A stretch of 64,000 nucleotides of DNA from Fimbriiglobus ruber (lineage in GTDB: Bacteria; Planctomycetota; Planctomycetia; Gemmatales; Gemmataceae): assembly GCF_002197845.1 (NCBI RefSeq), contig NZ_NIDE01000001.1:558001-622000 (forward strand), written 5' to 3'. A model generated the notes under the pieces. It was given only the letters and a program-made list of their open reading frames with translations, did not search any database and was not told the origin of the DNA. This document shows positions 44,742 through 52,963 of the stretch, in pieces (position 1 is the first letter of the stretch; each line of letters opens with the position of its first letter). Both the position numbers and the translations under genes were made by a program.

Positions 44742-47700
44742 TTGCCGGTCGATCGCACGGAGGTGTCGGATTCTCTTTCTGGTGGCGGGGAACCTCTCGA
44801 ACGCCGACTCACTCCCCGCAACGGTGCGGGCGGCACTTTTATTTCTCAGTTCGTCGCGGAGCCTCCCCGCCGCGGCCGTGGTGCGATCGGAATGCGCACA
44901 CCGCTGACGCCCGACCCGATCAACCGGCCATCGTCCGCGCGGCAGCCAGCCGCGGCGGCCCGGGGTGGGAATCCGTCGGAACCGCTCGTTGGCGGGCCGC
45001 CGCAATCCCCCGCAGCGGCCGGGTCGTCCCTCGTCTCCCTCCAACGCGCGACCGACTTGCAGCCGCGCCCGGGAGCCAACACCGACGACTCCCCGACCAT
45101 CATTACCCCCACCCGAATCGCCCCGCCGTCCGACCCGGATCTGGCTCTTTTCGCGGGGGGCAAACTCGGGCAGTACGAACTGATCGACACGGTCGGGACC
45201 GGCGGCATGGCCGCGGTTCTACGCGCCCGGGACACCGAACTCGGGCGCTTCGTCGCGCTGAAGATTCTCCCGTCCCAGATGGCCCGCGATCCGGAAAACG
45301 TCACCCGCTTCAAGCAAGAAGCCCGGGCGGCGGCCAAACTCGACCACGACAACATCGCCCGCGTCTTCTCGTGCGGCGAAGACCGCGGGCTCAATTTCAT
45401 CGCGTTCGAGTTGGTCGACGGGGATAACCTGCGCACCCTGATCGAGCGCCGCGGGACGCTTCCGCCCGAGGATTGTGTCCGGTACATGCTCCAGGTGGCC
45501 GCCGGACTCGGCCACGCGGCCGACCGCGGTGTCGTCCACCGGGACATCAAGCCGTCGAACATCGTCGTCACGCCGGACGGGCGGGCCAAGATCGTTGACA
45601 TGGGCTTGGCCCGGTCGCTCGGCTCCGCCGGCGGCTCGGTCAACGGCGGCGTCACGCAGTCCGGGGTCACGCTCGGCACGTTCGATTACATCTCCCCCGA
45701 ACAGGCGATCGACCCCCGCCGGGCGGACGTCCGGAGCGACATCTACAGCCTCGGGTGCGCGTTCTACCACGCCCTCACCGGGCGGCCGCCGGTCCCGGAC
45801 GGGACCGCGGCCATGAAGTTGAACGCCCACCAACATAAACCCGTACTCGACCCCCGCGTCCTGAACCCGGCCGTCCCCGACGCCCTCGCCGCGATCCTTT
45901 CGCGAATGATGGCCAAAGACCCGGCCCGCCGGTATCAGACGCCGGCCGAGTTGATCGCCGCTCTCACGGTCATAGCCCGCGGCATGCATTTGGCCGCGGA
46001 CGGATTGCCGGTCGACCCGACCCGTCAGTCGGCCGACCACGCGGCTCTGTCGATCCTGCCAGCGCCGCCGCGGATTCCCGTCGGGCTCGTGGCCGGGGTG
46101 GCCGCGATCGCGCTCGCCATCGTCATCGTGGTCGCGATGTCCGGGCCGAGCCGGGAACCCGTCGCCCCAATCCTTTCCGATCTGGGGACGACCGGCGCGG
46201 GCGGCAAGGCGTCGCCCTTCGGTGACTTGGGCCAGTCTGGTCAGCCGCCATCCAACACGATTCCCCCGCCGGTTGCCGGGGATGGGACCGCCACGTCGGT
46301 CGATGATTTCCTGCGACTTTTGCAAGAAGGTGCGGCGGAAATCAAGTTGATTAACGGAAAGACTTACGACCTGGCGGCCTCGGGACAGGCTGCGATTTAC
46401 GCGGGGGGTCCGGGGAAAACGGTAACGATCACGGGGCCGAAGGCTGGCGAGCCGCCGATCATCCGCGTGGCCGCGGTTCCCGTCGACCCGTCGAACCCCG
46501 GCGGACCGCGCGCCGGATCGCTGACGTTCGCGGGGGCCAAGGGGGTGACGCTCCGCGGGGTACGGGTCGACATCGCGGACGCCGCGGGCGTGGAACCGGC
46601 CGACCACCCGGCGGGGGTGGTCGTGGCGGACGTCGGACTACTCGAACTCGACGAGTGCCGGTTCGAGCGGGACACGGATTTCAAAGCCGCCGAAGCGGTG
46701 GGCCTGATCGTCACCGCCCGCGAGGGGCCGTGCGAACTGGTCGCGAAGAATTGCTTCTTCGGCGTCCGCCGCGGGACCGAGATTCGGCTCTCCGGGCGGG
46801 TGTGGCGGGCGGACGTCACGGAGTGCATGTTCGCGCCACACCTGGCCGCCTTCAAACTGGTCGCGGGCGAGCCCGGACCGTCCGCGGACGTCCCGCCGAC
46901 CGATCTCAAATTGACGAGTTGCTCGTTCATGCTCGATCACGGCGCGGTGATCGATGCCACCGACGGAGCCCGGGCGGACGTGTCCGCCGGGTACTGTCTT
47001 TTTGCCGCGGTTCCGGCCGACCCGGCGGCGATGGCGACGATGACCGACCCCGGCGACAATCACCCGGTCGTCCTGCGCTGCGGTGGTGACAAGGCGGCCG
47101 CCATACGGTTCCACGGCCGCCCGGGTATGGCGAACGTCTACTACCACACGGACCCGCTCGCGCTCGGCCGCCGAACATTCACGTTCACCGAGTGCAAGCA
47201 ACAATTCGCCGCCGCGTCCCCGGTCGTTGACGACGAAGCGGTTCTTGCCCCCCAGTCGCCGTGGGCGGCCGCCGATCCCGTCCACGACCTCACGGGGGAC
47301 AAGCCGTGGAAAGCGTTCCAGCTGAAAACAACACTCCCGGCGGTTCGCGTCCGTGACAAAGAAGTGCTCGTCGTCGGAGCCCGGTGGCGGAAACGTGCGG
47401 ACCTGCTCCGCGTGTACGAGCCGTGGCCGCCACAGACCCAGGAGGCCGTCGCGCTGCCGGCGGATAAAGTCTGGTGTCCGAACCCGCCGCCGGGGGTCCA
47501 GGGGAACCCGAACTATTACGACACGCTTCCCGCCGCCATCGCGGCGCTGAAACCCGGCGACACTCTCCTCATCCGGCACGACGGCCCGCTCCCGGTTCCG
47601 GAAACGGGTCTTTCCGGATCGAAGTTGAACCTCACAATACGGGCTTTCCCGGGGACGACTCCGATCCTGATTCCCGGACCGGAGATGAATCGGTACGACG

Positions 47701-48644
47701 CCGGGTTATTCCGGCTGAGTGAAGGGAAGTTGACCCTGGAAGGTCTGGAGTTTCGGTTGAAGGCGCGGGTGAAGCCGGGGGCCGTGCGGTCGCTGGCGGT
47801 GGTCGCCGTGGTCGCCGGGAGCCAGTGTATCCTTCGCCACTGTGCCGTCACGATGGTCGAGGAGTCGTCGGACGCGGAGCGGCTCGCCGCGGTCGTTCTC
47901 ACGGACCCGGAATCGGAGATGAGAACTGGCCCCGGCCGCGGACCGGAGGTCAAGCTGGAGAACTGTCTCATCCGCGGCCGCGGCCGCGCCGTCTGGGTGC
48001 AAAAATCACGGCCGTTTGACCTGGATGTGGCGAACACGGTTACGGCCACTTTCGGTCCGGTTATCGAGATCGACCCCCCGGACAAAGCCCCCGCCGCCGG
48101 GTCCACCTGCCAGATCCGGCTCGACCGGGTGACGTCCGTCCTCGCCGGCCCACTTTTCGACCTGCAACCGGGCCGGGCCGACGACGGGACGAAGTCCCCC
48201 GGCTGGGTGCCGGTGGAGGTCGAGACCAAGCGGTGCGTGTTCGTGGCGACCGAGAAAGCGGCGTCGCCCGTCGCTGCGATCGAGGGGGCCGACCCGACGG
48301 CTCTCAAGTCCGTGTTTACCTGGCGGCACGCCGGGCGCGCGAACTGGTACGCGAATTTTCCGCCCGCGGCCCCATTCTTGACGGCAACACCTCTTGAGGA
48401 TGCCGGCCTTCCGAAAACACTCGACGCGGACGGGTGGTTTGCTCTGACCGGCGAGAAGGCGGACGAGTCCGTGGGGAAGGTGACGTTCGCCGCCCAGATC
48501 GGCACCCGAAAGACTGTGGCGATCACTCCAGACAACGTCGCCGCGGTCGCGGTGGACATCCCCGGCGCGTCGGTCGAGGACGCCGGGGCGGAGGTGGCCA
48601 AGGTGGCCAAGCCGACGACCGAGGAACCGAGCGGGGAAAAGTAG
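44742..48644 (+). CDS. Ser/Thr protein kinase fused to a TM segment and a beta-helix-like extracytoplasmic region
   Basis: 1300 aa; TTG 44742 gives the longest frame and lies just after a promoter-like sequence; ATG 44892 is an alternative. Residues 1-135 are low-complexity. Kinase domain about 141-410: GTGGMAAV (P-loop), VALKIL (Lys), HRDIKPSN (catalytic loop), DMGLA in place of DFG, GTFDYISPEQ. One TM helix at about 445-470 (VGLVAGVAAIALAIVIVV). Residues about 530-1260 are beta-rich with repeated parallel-beta-helix-like units (PGKTVTITGPKAGEPPIIRV; KLTLEGLEFRLKARVKPGAV). It would place a kinase inside and a large sensor outside the membrane. Ligand unknown. Confidence 0.85.
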   Translation: MPVDRTEVSDSLSGGGEPLERRLTPRNGAGGTFISQFVAEPPRRGRGAIGMRTPLTPDPINRPSSARQPAAAARGGNPSEPLVGGPPQSPAAAGSSLVSLQRATDLQPRPGANTDDSPTIITPTRIAPPSDPDLALFAGGKLGQYELIDTVGTGGMAAVLRARDTELGRFVALKILPSQMARDPENVTRFKQEARAAAKLDHDNIARVFSCGEDRGLNFIAFELVDGDNLRTLIERRGTLPPEDCVRYMLQVAAGLGHAADRGVVHRDIKPSNIVVTPDGRAKIVDMGLARSLGSAGGSVNGGVTQSGVTLGTFDYISPEQAIDPRRADVRSDIYSLGCAFYHALTGRPPVPDGTAAMKLNAHQHKPVLDPRVLNPAVPDALAAILSRMMAKDPARRYQTPAELIAALTVIARGMHLAADGLPVDPTRQSADHAALSILPAPPRIPVGLVAGVAAIALAIVIVVAMSGPSREPVAPILSDLGTTGAGGKASPFGDLGQSGQPPSNTIPPPVAGDGTATSVDDFLRLLQEGAAEIKLINGKTYDLAASGQAAIYAGGPGKTVTITGPKAGEPPIIRVAAVPVDPSNPGGPRAGSLTFAGAKGVTLRGVRVDIADAAGVEPADHPAGVVVADVGLLELDECRFERDTDFKAAEAVGLIVTAREGPCELVAKNCFFGVRRGTEIRLSGRVWRADVTECMFAPHLAAFKLVAGEPGPSADVPPTDLKLTSCSFMLDHGAVIDATDGARADVSAGYCLFAAVPADPAAMATMTDPGDNHPVVLRCGGDKAAAIRFHGRPGMANVYYHTDPLALGRRTFTFTECKQQFAAASPVVDDEAVLAPQSPWAAADPVHDLTGDKPWKAFQLKTTLPAVRVRDKEVLVVGARWRKRADLLRVYEPWPPQTQEAVALPADKVWCPNPPPGVQGNPNYYDTLPAAIAALKPGDTLLIRHDGPLPVPETGLSGSKLNLTIRAFPGTTPILIPGPEMNRYDAGLFRLSEGKLTLEGLEFRLKARVKPGAVRSLAVVAVVAGSQCILRHCAVTMVEESSDAERLAAVVLTDPESEMRTGPGRGPEVKLENCLIRGRGRAVWVQKSRPFDLDVANTVTATFGPVIEIDPPDKAPAAGSTCQIRLDRVTSVLAGPLFDLQPGRADDGTKSPGWVPVEVETKRCVFVATEKAASPVAAIEGADPTALKSVFTWRHAGRANWYANFPPAAPFLTATPLEDAGLPKTLDADGWFALTGEKADESVGKVTFAAQIGTRKTVAITPDNVAAVAVDIPGASVEDAGAEVAKVAKPTTEEPSGEK

Positions 48645-48671
48645 CCGCGGCCGCGAAAGGCGTTTCGCCTT

Positions 48672-48931
48672 ACGAGACGGTAGAGGTGCTTCGGCCTGAC
48701 CGCAGGTCTCTAGTCCGACCGCGCCGCCGATGCTCGGCGCGGGTCTCCGACCCCGCCGTTCGGCCCGACCGCAGGTCTCCAACGCCAGCCTGGCGCGGGC
48801 GGCGGTGTCCGAGGGGGCGAGCGTCGGGAGACCTGCGGTCCGAAGAGCGGCGGGGTCGGAGACCCGCGCCGAGCGCCCGTGGGGGCGATTGCGACGGGAG
48901 GGTTATGCCCTTCCACCTCAGCCGCCTCATG
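48672..48931. repeat. Nested inverted-repeat element, family A copy 2
   Basis: Same layout as 20396-20662 in the same orientation: left part with AGAGGTGCTTCGG and ACCGCAGGTCTC, a centre with GGCGGTGTCCGAGGGGGCG, and right part GGGAGACCTGCGGTC through GGCGATTGCGACGGGA. The arms are less perfect here (for example CTCTTCGCGACC is CCGTTCGGCCCGACC on one side), so this copy is older or was altered. Small frames within it are artefacts. Confidence 0.85.
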
Positions 48932-49132
48932 GGCCAGACATTTTCAGGTGTGCCACGACGCAGGCATGCAGTCGCATGTGCGCCGCCCGCGTCCGGCAAT
49001 TCAAGTACGCGTTACCAAGTCAAAGCGGTTGTCGCGCGCACTCCCCTTTAGCAAAAACAACGTCGCGAACCCACAGTGGTCGATTTCCTCTCGCTTGAGG
49101 CTTCGTGGCCGGGTGCGCCGAAATACGTTCCG

Positions 49133-49141
49133 GCCGTGCGA
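49133..49141. repeat. 9-bp direct repeat GCCGTGCGA (left target-site duplication)
   Basis: Identical 9-mer at 52199-52207. The two copies flank the whole tandem IS block. Confidence 0.7.
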
Positions 49142-49174
49142 GGGTGAGCGTCACGTAAGGGGGCAGAAGTTGGT

Positions 49175-50332
49175 CTAATTCTTGGACCAAAACGCCGCCC
49201 ACTGGTTATCCGAGCTACAAAACAGCGCCCGCAAGTGACTCATGGCATCGGCCCCATCTTCGCCCCAGCGCATTCCCCCGCCCTTCATCCGCTCCCCGAT
49301 CACCGTCTTGCACGCGCTCTCGACAGGACCACTGCCAATCTGCCAGCCCTTGGCCAAGTCGTGCGGGTAATCCATCCGATGCGCCTGATTCGTGAAGTAC
49401 GTCATGACCTCCGCGCGAACACTCTCCGCTCCCCCGCGACCGGTGACGTCCAACGACCGGAGCGTGTCGAGTACGACCCGGCCGCTCGACGTCTTGAGTT
49501 CCTCGCACGTCGCCTCCCGCCAATGCGTGTCCGCATCCGCGTCCCCCGGATGCAGGACCCGGGACAGTTTGGCGACGTATTCGGCCACGTGGTAGAAGTC
49601 CAGGATGACGGCTTCGACGCGGGGGAAATTCCCCCGCAGGAAGTCCTCCAACCCGGTCCCCCCGTCCGACAACGCAACCCACCGGTCGGCCCCGTCCAGA
49701 TCCACGTGGGACGCGTGCCGCCGCAACGGCTCGGCTAACTCCGCGAGCGATCGCACCTGGGACACGTACCGGGCCTTCCAGTCCGGCCGCTTGGCCGCCG
49801 TCGGATTCGCCCACCGCGGGCGTTCCTCGGGGACCGGGTTGTCAATCATCCCGATGTACGCCATTCGCCCTTCGGCTTTGGCCCCGCGGGGACCTTGTTG
49901 CCCGACGCCCGTGGCGTCGACCGACACGTAACCGACCGTTTTCCCGTCGGCATCCTTGTGCCACGCCCACGGGGTCGACGGGCCGAACGTCTGGCCCGCA
50001 TGTTGGGCTTCGGCCAACCGCTCGCCGGCGGCCTCGGTCGCCCGCTGAACCGTCGACTCACTCACCCGCAGACCGGCCAACCGCCGAAGTAGCGTTTCGG
50101 CCCCGGTGGCGAAACTGTCCTCCAGACCGGACAGGCAAACCACGTCGTCGGCGGCCGGGGTCAGATCGTGAGCCCGTAATCCCAGTATCCCGTCCAGGGG
50201 CGACGTGCCGTGGTGACAGTGCCGGCACAAGTCGTAGTGCCGGGCGTACTCGAGCGGACCGAACAGGCTGACCAATTGACGGGACTGGAATCCCTTGCAC
50301 CGGGCCGATTCGTGGCAGTGCGGGCACGTCAT
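49175..50332 (-). CDS. ISKra4-family transposase, copy 1
   Basis: 385 aa. N-terminal zinc-binding cysteines (MTCPHCHESARCKGF, LCRHCHHG). RNase-H-like DDE core with VSVDATG, ILDFYHVAEYVA and GSGPVESACK, the ISKra4/IS256-related pattern. Start ATG overlaps the stop of the small upstream ORF (ATGA), which implies translational coupling. Roughly 37 residues differ from copy 2 by eye, about 90 percent identity, so it looks intact but is not a recent duplicate. Confidence 0.9.
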   Translation of the reverse strand: MTCPHCHESARCKGFQSRQLVSLFGPLEYARHYDLCRHCHHGTSPLDGILGLRAHDLTPAADDVVCLSGLEDSFATGAETLLRRLAGLRVSESTVQRATEAAGERLAEAQHAGQTFGPSTPWAWHKDADGKTVGYVSVDATGVGQQGPRGAKAEGRMAYIGMIDNPVPEERPRWANPTAAKRPDWKARYVSQVRSLAELAEPLRRHASHVDLDGADRWVALSDGGTGLEDFLRGNFPRVEAVILDFYHVAEYVAKLSRVLHPGDADADTHWREATCEELKTSSGRVVLDTLRSLDVTGRGGAESVRAEVMTYFTNQAHRMDYPHDLAKGWQIGSGPVESACKTVIGERMKGGGMRWGEDGADAMSHLRALFCSSDNQWAAFWSKN

Positions 50333-50571
50333 GGTTGACCCCTGGTACCCCCTTTTTTCCGCTCGTCGAGAGCGGTCTGCAGACTCCGGGCGGCCAGTTC
50401 GTGAACCCGATCCCGGAGTTCAAACTCCGTCTGGCCGAGAAGTTGGTCGTCGGACTTACTGGCGAACAGACGGGCGACCCGCTTCGCCTCATCACGGAAG
50501 AGTTCCTGGAACCGCTGGTAGAGTTCGTCGGCTCGTTGCTCTTGTTCCGGGGTCAGAGTGAGTGTGTCCAT
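50329..50571 (-). CDS. ISKra4-associated small ORF, copy 1
   Basis: 80 aa, MDTLTLTPEQEQRADELYQR followed by a charged helical stretch. It has no known domain and sits directly upstream of the transposase, overlapping by ATGA. It is almost identical to the copy-2 ORF. Probably a regulatory or accessory IS protein. Confidence 0.75.
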   Translation of the reverse strand: MDTLTLTPEQEQRADELYQRFQELFRDEAKRVARLFASKSDDQLLGQTEFELRDRVHELAARSLQTALDERKKGGTRGQP

Positions 50572-50705
50572 GACGAAGCTCAGGGTCGGAAGGGGATTTT
50601 CAGTCTCACCAAAATGCCACCGTTAGAGTATCAAAAAATCCGCCCCCTTTTGAGCTGCCCACCCAGCACCATGGGTGAGCGTCACGTAAGGGGGCAGAAG
50701 CTGGT

Positions 50706-51863
50706 CTAATTCTTAGACCAAAACGCCGCCCACTGGTTATCCGAGCTACAAAACAGCGCGCGCAAGTGGCTCATCGCATCGGCGCCGTCCTCGCCCCAAC
50801 GCATTCCCCCGCCCTTCATGCGTTCCCCGATGACCGTCTTGCAGGCACTCTCCACCGGACCACTGCCGATCTGCCAGCCCTGGGCCAAGTAGTGCGGGTA
50901 ATCCATCCGATGGGTCTGATTCGTGAAGTACGTCACGACCTCCGCACGAACACTCGCCGCCCCGGCCCGGTCGGCGAGATCCAACGACCGGACCTTCTCT
51001 AGCACGGCGGATCCGCCGGAGGTCTTGAGTTCCTCGCACGTCGTCTCCCGCCATCGCCGGTCCGCGTCCGCGTCCCCCGGATGCAGGACGCGGGACAGTT
51101 TGGCGACGTATTCGGCCACGTGGTAGAAGTCCAAGATGACGGCTTCCACACGGGGGAAATTCGCCCGCAGGAAGTCCTCCAACCCAATGCCCCCGTCGGA
51201 CAACGCGACCCATCGATCGGCACCGCCCAGATTCACCTGGGAGGCTTGTCGCCGCAACGGCTCGGCCAACTCCGCGAGCGACCGCACCTGGGACACGTAC
51301 CGGGCCTTCCACTCCGGTCGCTTGGCCGCCGTCGGATTCGCCCACCGTGGGCGTTCCTCGGGGACCGGGTTGTCAATCATCCCGATGTACGCCATCCGCC
51401 CCTCGGCCTTGGCACCGCGGGAACCTTGTTGCCCGACGCCGGTGGCGTCGACCGACACGTAACCGACCGTTTTCCCGTCGGCATCCTTGTGCCACGCCCA
51501 CGGGGTCGACGGGCCGAACGTCTGGCCCGCATGTTGGGCTTCGGCCAACCGCTCGCCGGCGGCCTCGGTCGCCCGCTGGACCGTCGACTCACTCACTCGC
51601 AGACCGGCCAACCGCGGCAACACCGTGTCGGCGGCCGTGGCGAAACTATCCTCCAACCCGGACAGGCAGACGACCTCGTCGGCGGCCGGGGTCAGGTCGT
51701 GAGCCCGTAACCCGAGCACCCCGTCCAGGGGCGATATCCCGTGGTGGCAGTGCCGGCACAAGTAGTAGTGCCGGGAGTACTCGAGCGGACCGAACAGGCT
51801 GACCAATTGACGGGACTTGAATCCCTTGCACCGGGCCGATTCCCGGCAGTGCGGGCACGTCAT
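50706..51863 (-). CDS. ISKra4-family transposase, copy 2
   Basis: 385 aa, same motifs as copy 1 (zinc cysteines MTCPHCRESARCKGF; VSVDATG; ILDFYHVAEYVA; GSGPVESACK). Differences cluster in GAETLLR versus AADTVLP near residues 77-83 and in the segment around residue 290. The DDE residues are kept, so it is likely functional. Confidence 0.9.
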   Translation of the reverse strand: MTCPHCRESARCKGFKSRQLVSLFGPLEYSRHYYLCRHCHHGISPLDGVLGLRAHDLTPAADEVVCLSGLEDSFATAADTVLPRLAGLRVSESTVQRATEAAGERLAEAQHAGQTFGPSTPWAWHKDADGKTVGYVSVDATGVGQQGSRGAKAEGRMAYIGMIDNPVPEERPRWANPTAAKRPEWKARYVSQVRSLAELAEPLRRQASQVNLGGADRWVALSDGGIGLEDFLRANFPRVEAVILDFYHVAEYVAKLSRVLHPGDADADRRWRETTCEELKTSGGSAVLEKVRSLDLADRAGAASVRAEVVTYFTNQTHRMDYPHYLAQGWQIGSGPVESACKTVIGERMKGGGMRWGEDGADAMSHLRALFCSSDNQWAAFWSKN

Positions 51864-52102
51864 GGTCGACCCCTGGTACCCCCTTTTTTCCGCTCGTCGA
51901 GAGCGGTCTGAAGACTCCGGGCGGCCAGTTCGTGGACCCGATCCCGGAGTTCGAACTCGGTCTTCCCGAGGAGTTGATCGTCGGACTTACTGGCGAACAG
52001 GCGGGCGACCCGCTTGGCTTCCTCGCAGAACAGATCCTGGAACCGCTGGTAGAGTTCGTCGGCCCGTTGCTCTTGTTCCGGGGTCAGAGTGAGTGTGTCC
52101 AT
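51860..52102 (-). CDS. ISKra4-associated small ORF, copy 2
   Basis: 80 aa, overlapping the transposase by ATGA as in copy 1. It differs at a few residues (for example DLFCEEAKRV versus ELFRDEAKRV). Accessory IS protein of unknown role. Confidence 0.75.
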   Translation of the reverse strand: MDTLTLTPEQEQRADELYQRFQDLFCEEAKRVARLFASKSDDQLLGKTEFELRDRVHELAARSLQTALDERKKGGTRGRP

Positions 52103-52198
52103 GACGGGGCTCGGGGGGTTCGGACGGGGATTTTTAACCTCACCAAAATGCCACCATTAGAGTATCAAAAAATCCGCCCCCTTTTGAGCTGCCTACCC

Positions 52199-52207
52199 GC
52201 CGTGCGA
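52199..52207. repeat. 9-bp direct repeat GCCGTGCGA (right target-site duplication)
   Basis: Matches 49133-49141 exactly; extending either side breaks the match. Confidence 0.7.
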
Positions 52208-52362
52208 CGTGTCCGGCTTTGTTCTGGCTCGCGACACCCTGCCGGGCTACAATCCGTGCGCAAATGTCACGCCGAGCAGCCGGCTTTTACTCGCCCGGTC
52301 GAGAGGTCGTGGTTGTCACGACCGCCGACCGGAAGGGCCGAATTCTCGGAGCGGGGCGGTCG

Positions 52363-52929
52363 ATGCACACCACATCCGCGAGCCTGCTCGAACGACTACG
52401 GGAAGGTCGGGACGCCGAGGCGTGGGCGCAGTTCATCCGGATCTACTCCCCGATCCTCTACGCCTGGGCCCGCAAGGTCGGGCTCCGACACGACGACGCG
52501 GTCGACCTCACCCAGGACGTGTTCGCCGTCCTCGTCCAAAAACTCCCCGAGTTCCGGTACGACACGCAACAGCGATTCCGCGGCTGGCTCTGGACGGTCA
52601 CGAAACACAAGTGGCTGGAACGGCGTCGGCGGCCGGACCTCCCGCTCGACGCCGAGTCGCGCGTCGAGGACGCCCGCGCGCCGGCGGCTACCCCGCCGGA
52701 GTTCGAGGAGGCCGAGTTCCGGGACCACCTGATCCGGTCCGTCGTCCCGTCGCTCCGGGGGAATTTCCACGACACGACCTGGCAGGCGTTCTGGCGACAG
52801 GTGGTCGACGGCCGGCCCGCAAACGAAGTGGCGGTCGAACTCGGTCTCTCGCTGGCCACCGTGTACAAGGCCAAACTCCGGGTTCTGGCCCACCTACACG
52901 CGGAACTCGGCGACCTGTTCGCCGACTGA
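52363..52929 (+). CDS. ECF-type RNA polymerase sigma factor
   Basis: 188 aa from ATG 52363 (MHTTSASLLERLREGRDAEA); an ATG at 52219 would start almost at the IS end and add a low-complexity leader. Region 2 (HDDAVDLTQDVFAVLVQKL, then RFRGWLWTVTKHKWLE) and region 4 helix-turn-helix (VAVELGLSLATVYKAKLRVL) are clear; region 3 is absent, as in ECF factors. It directs transcription of a small regulon and is probably controlled by the kinase protein 34 bp downstream, whose N-terminus resembles an anti-sigma zinc domain. The IS block ends about 165 bp upstream and may have altered its promoter. Confidence 0.88.
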   Translation: MHTTSASLLERLREGRDAEAWAQFIRIYSPILYAWARKVGLRHDDAVDLTQDVFAVLVQKLPEFRYDTQQRFRGWLWTVTKHKWLERRRRPDLPLDAESRVEDARAPAATPPEFEEAEFRDHLIRSVVPSLRGNFHDTTWQAFWRQVVDGRPANEVAVELGLSLATVYKAKLRVLAHLHAELGDLFAD

Positions 52930-52963
52930 CTTATTCGCCGACCGATCTCGGAGCCGTCCGACG

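Larger units (their letters stand above)
49142..50664 (-). mobile_element. ISKra4-like insertion sequence, copy 1
   Basis: About 1.52 kb. Ends GGGTGAGCGTCACGT...AAGGGGGCAG (left) and the reverse complement of ...AAAAGGGGGCGGAT...GGGTGGGC (right) form imperfect inverted repeats of about 27 bp. It carries a small ORF and a transposase that overlap by ATGA. No direct repeat flanks it alone; it is 8 bp from copy 2. Confidence 0.85.
50673..52198 (-). mobile_element. ISKra4-like insertion sequence, copy 2
   Basis: About 1.53 kb with the same ends and gene order as copy 1 and the same orientation. Only AGCACCAT (8 bp) separates the two elements. The right flank carries GCCGTGCGA, identical to the base run left of copy 1. 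Confidence 0.85.
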
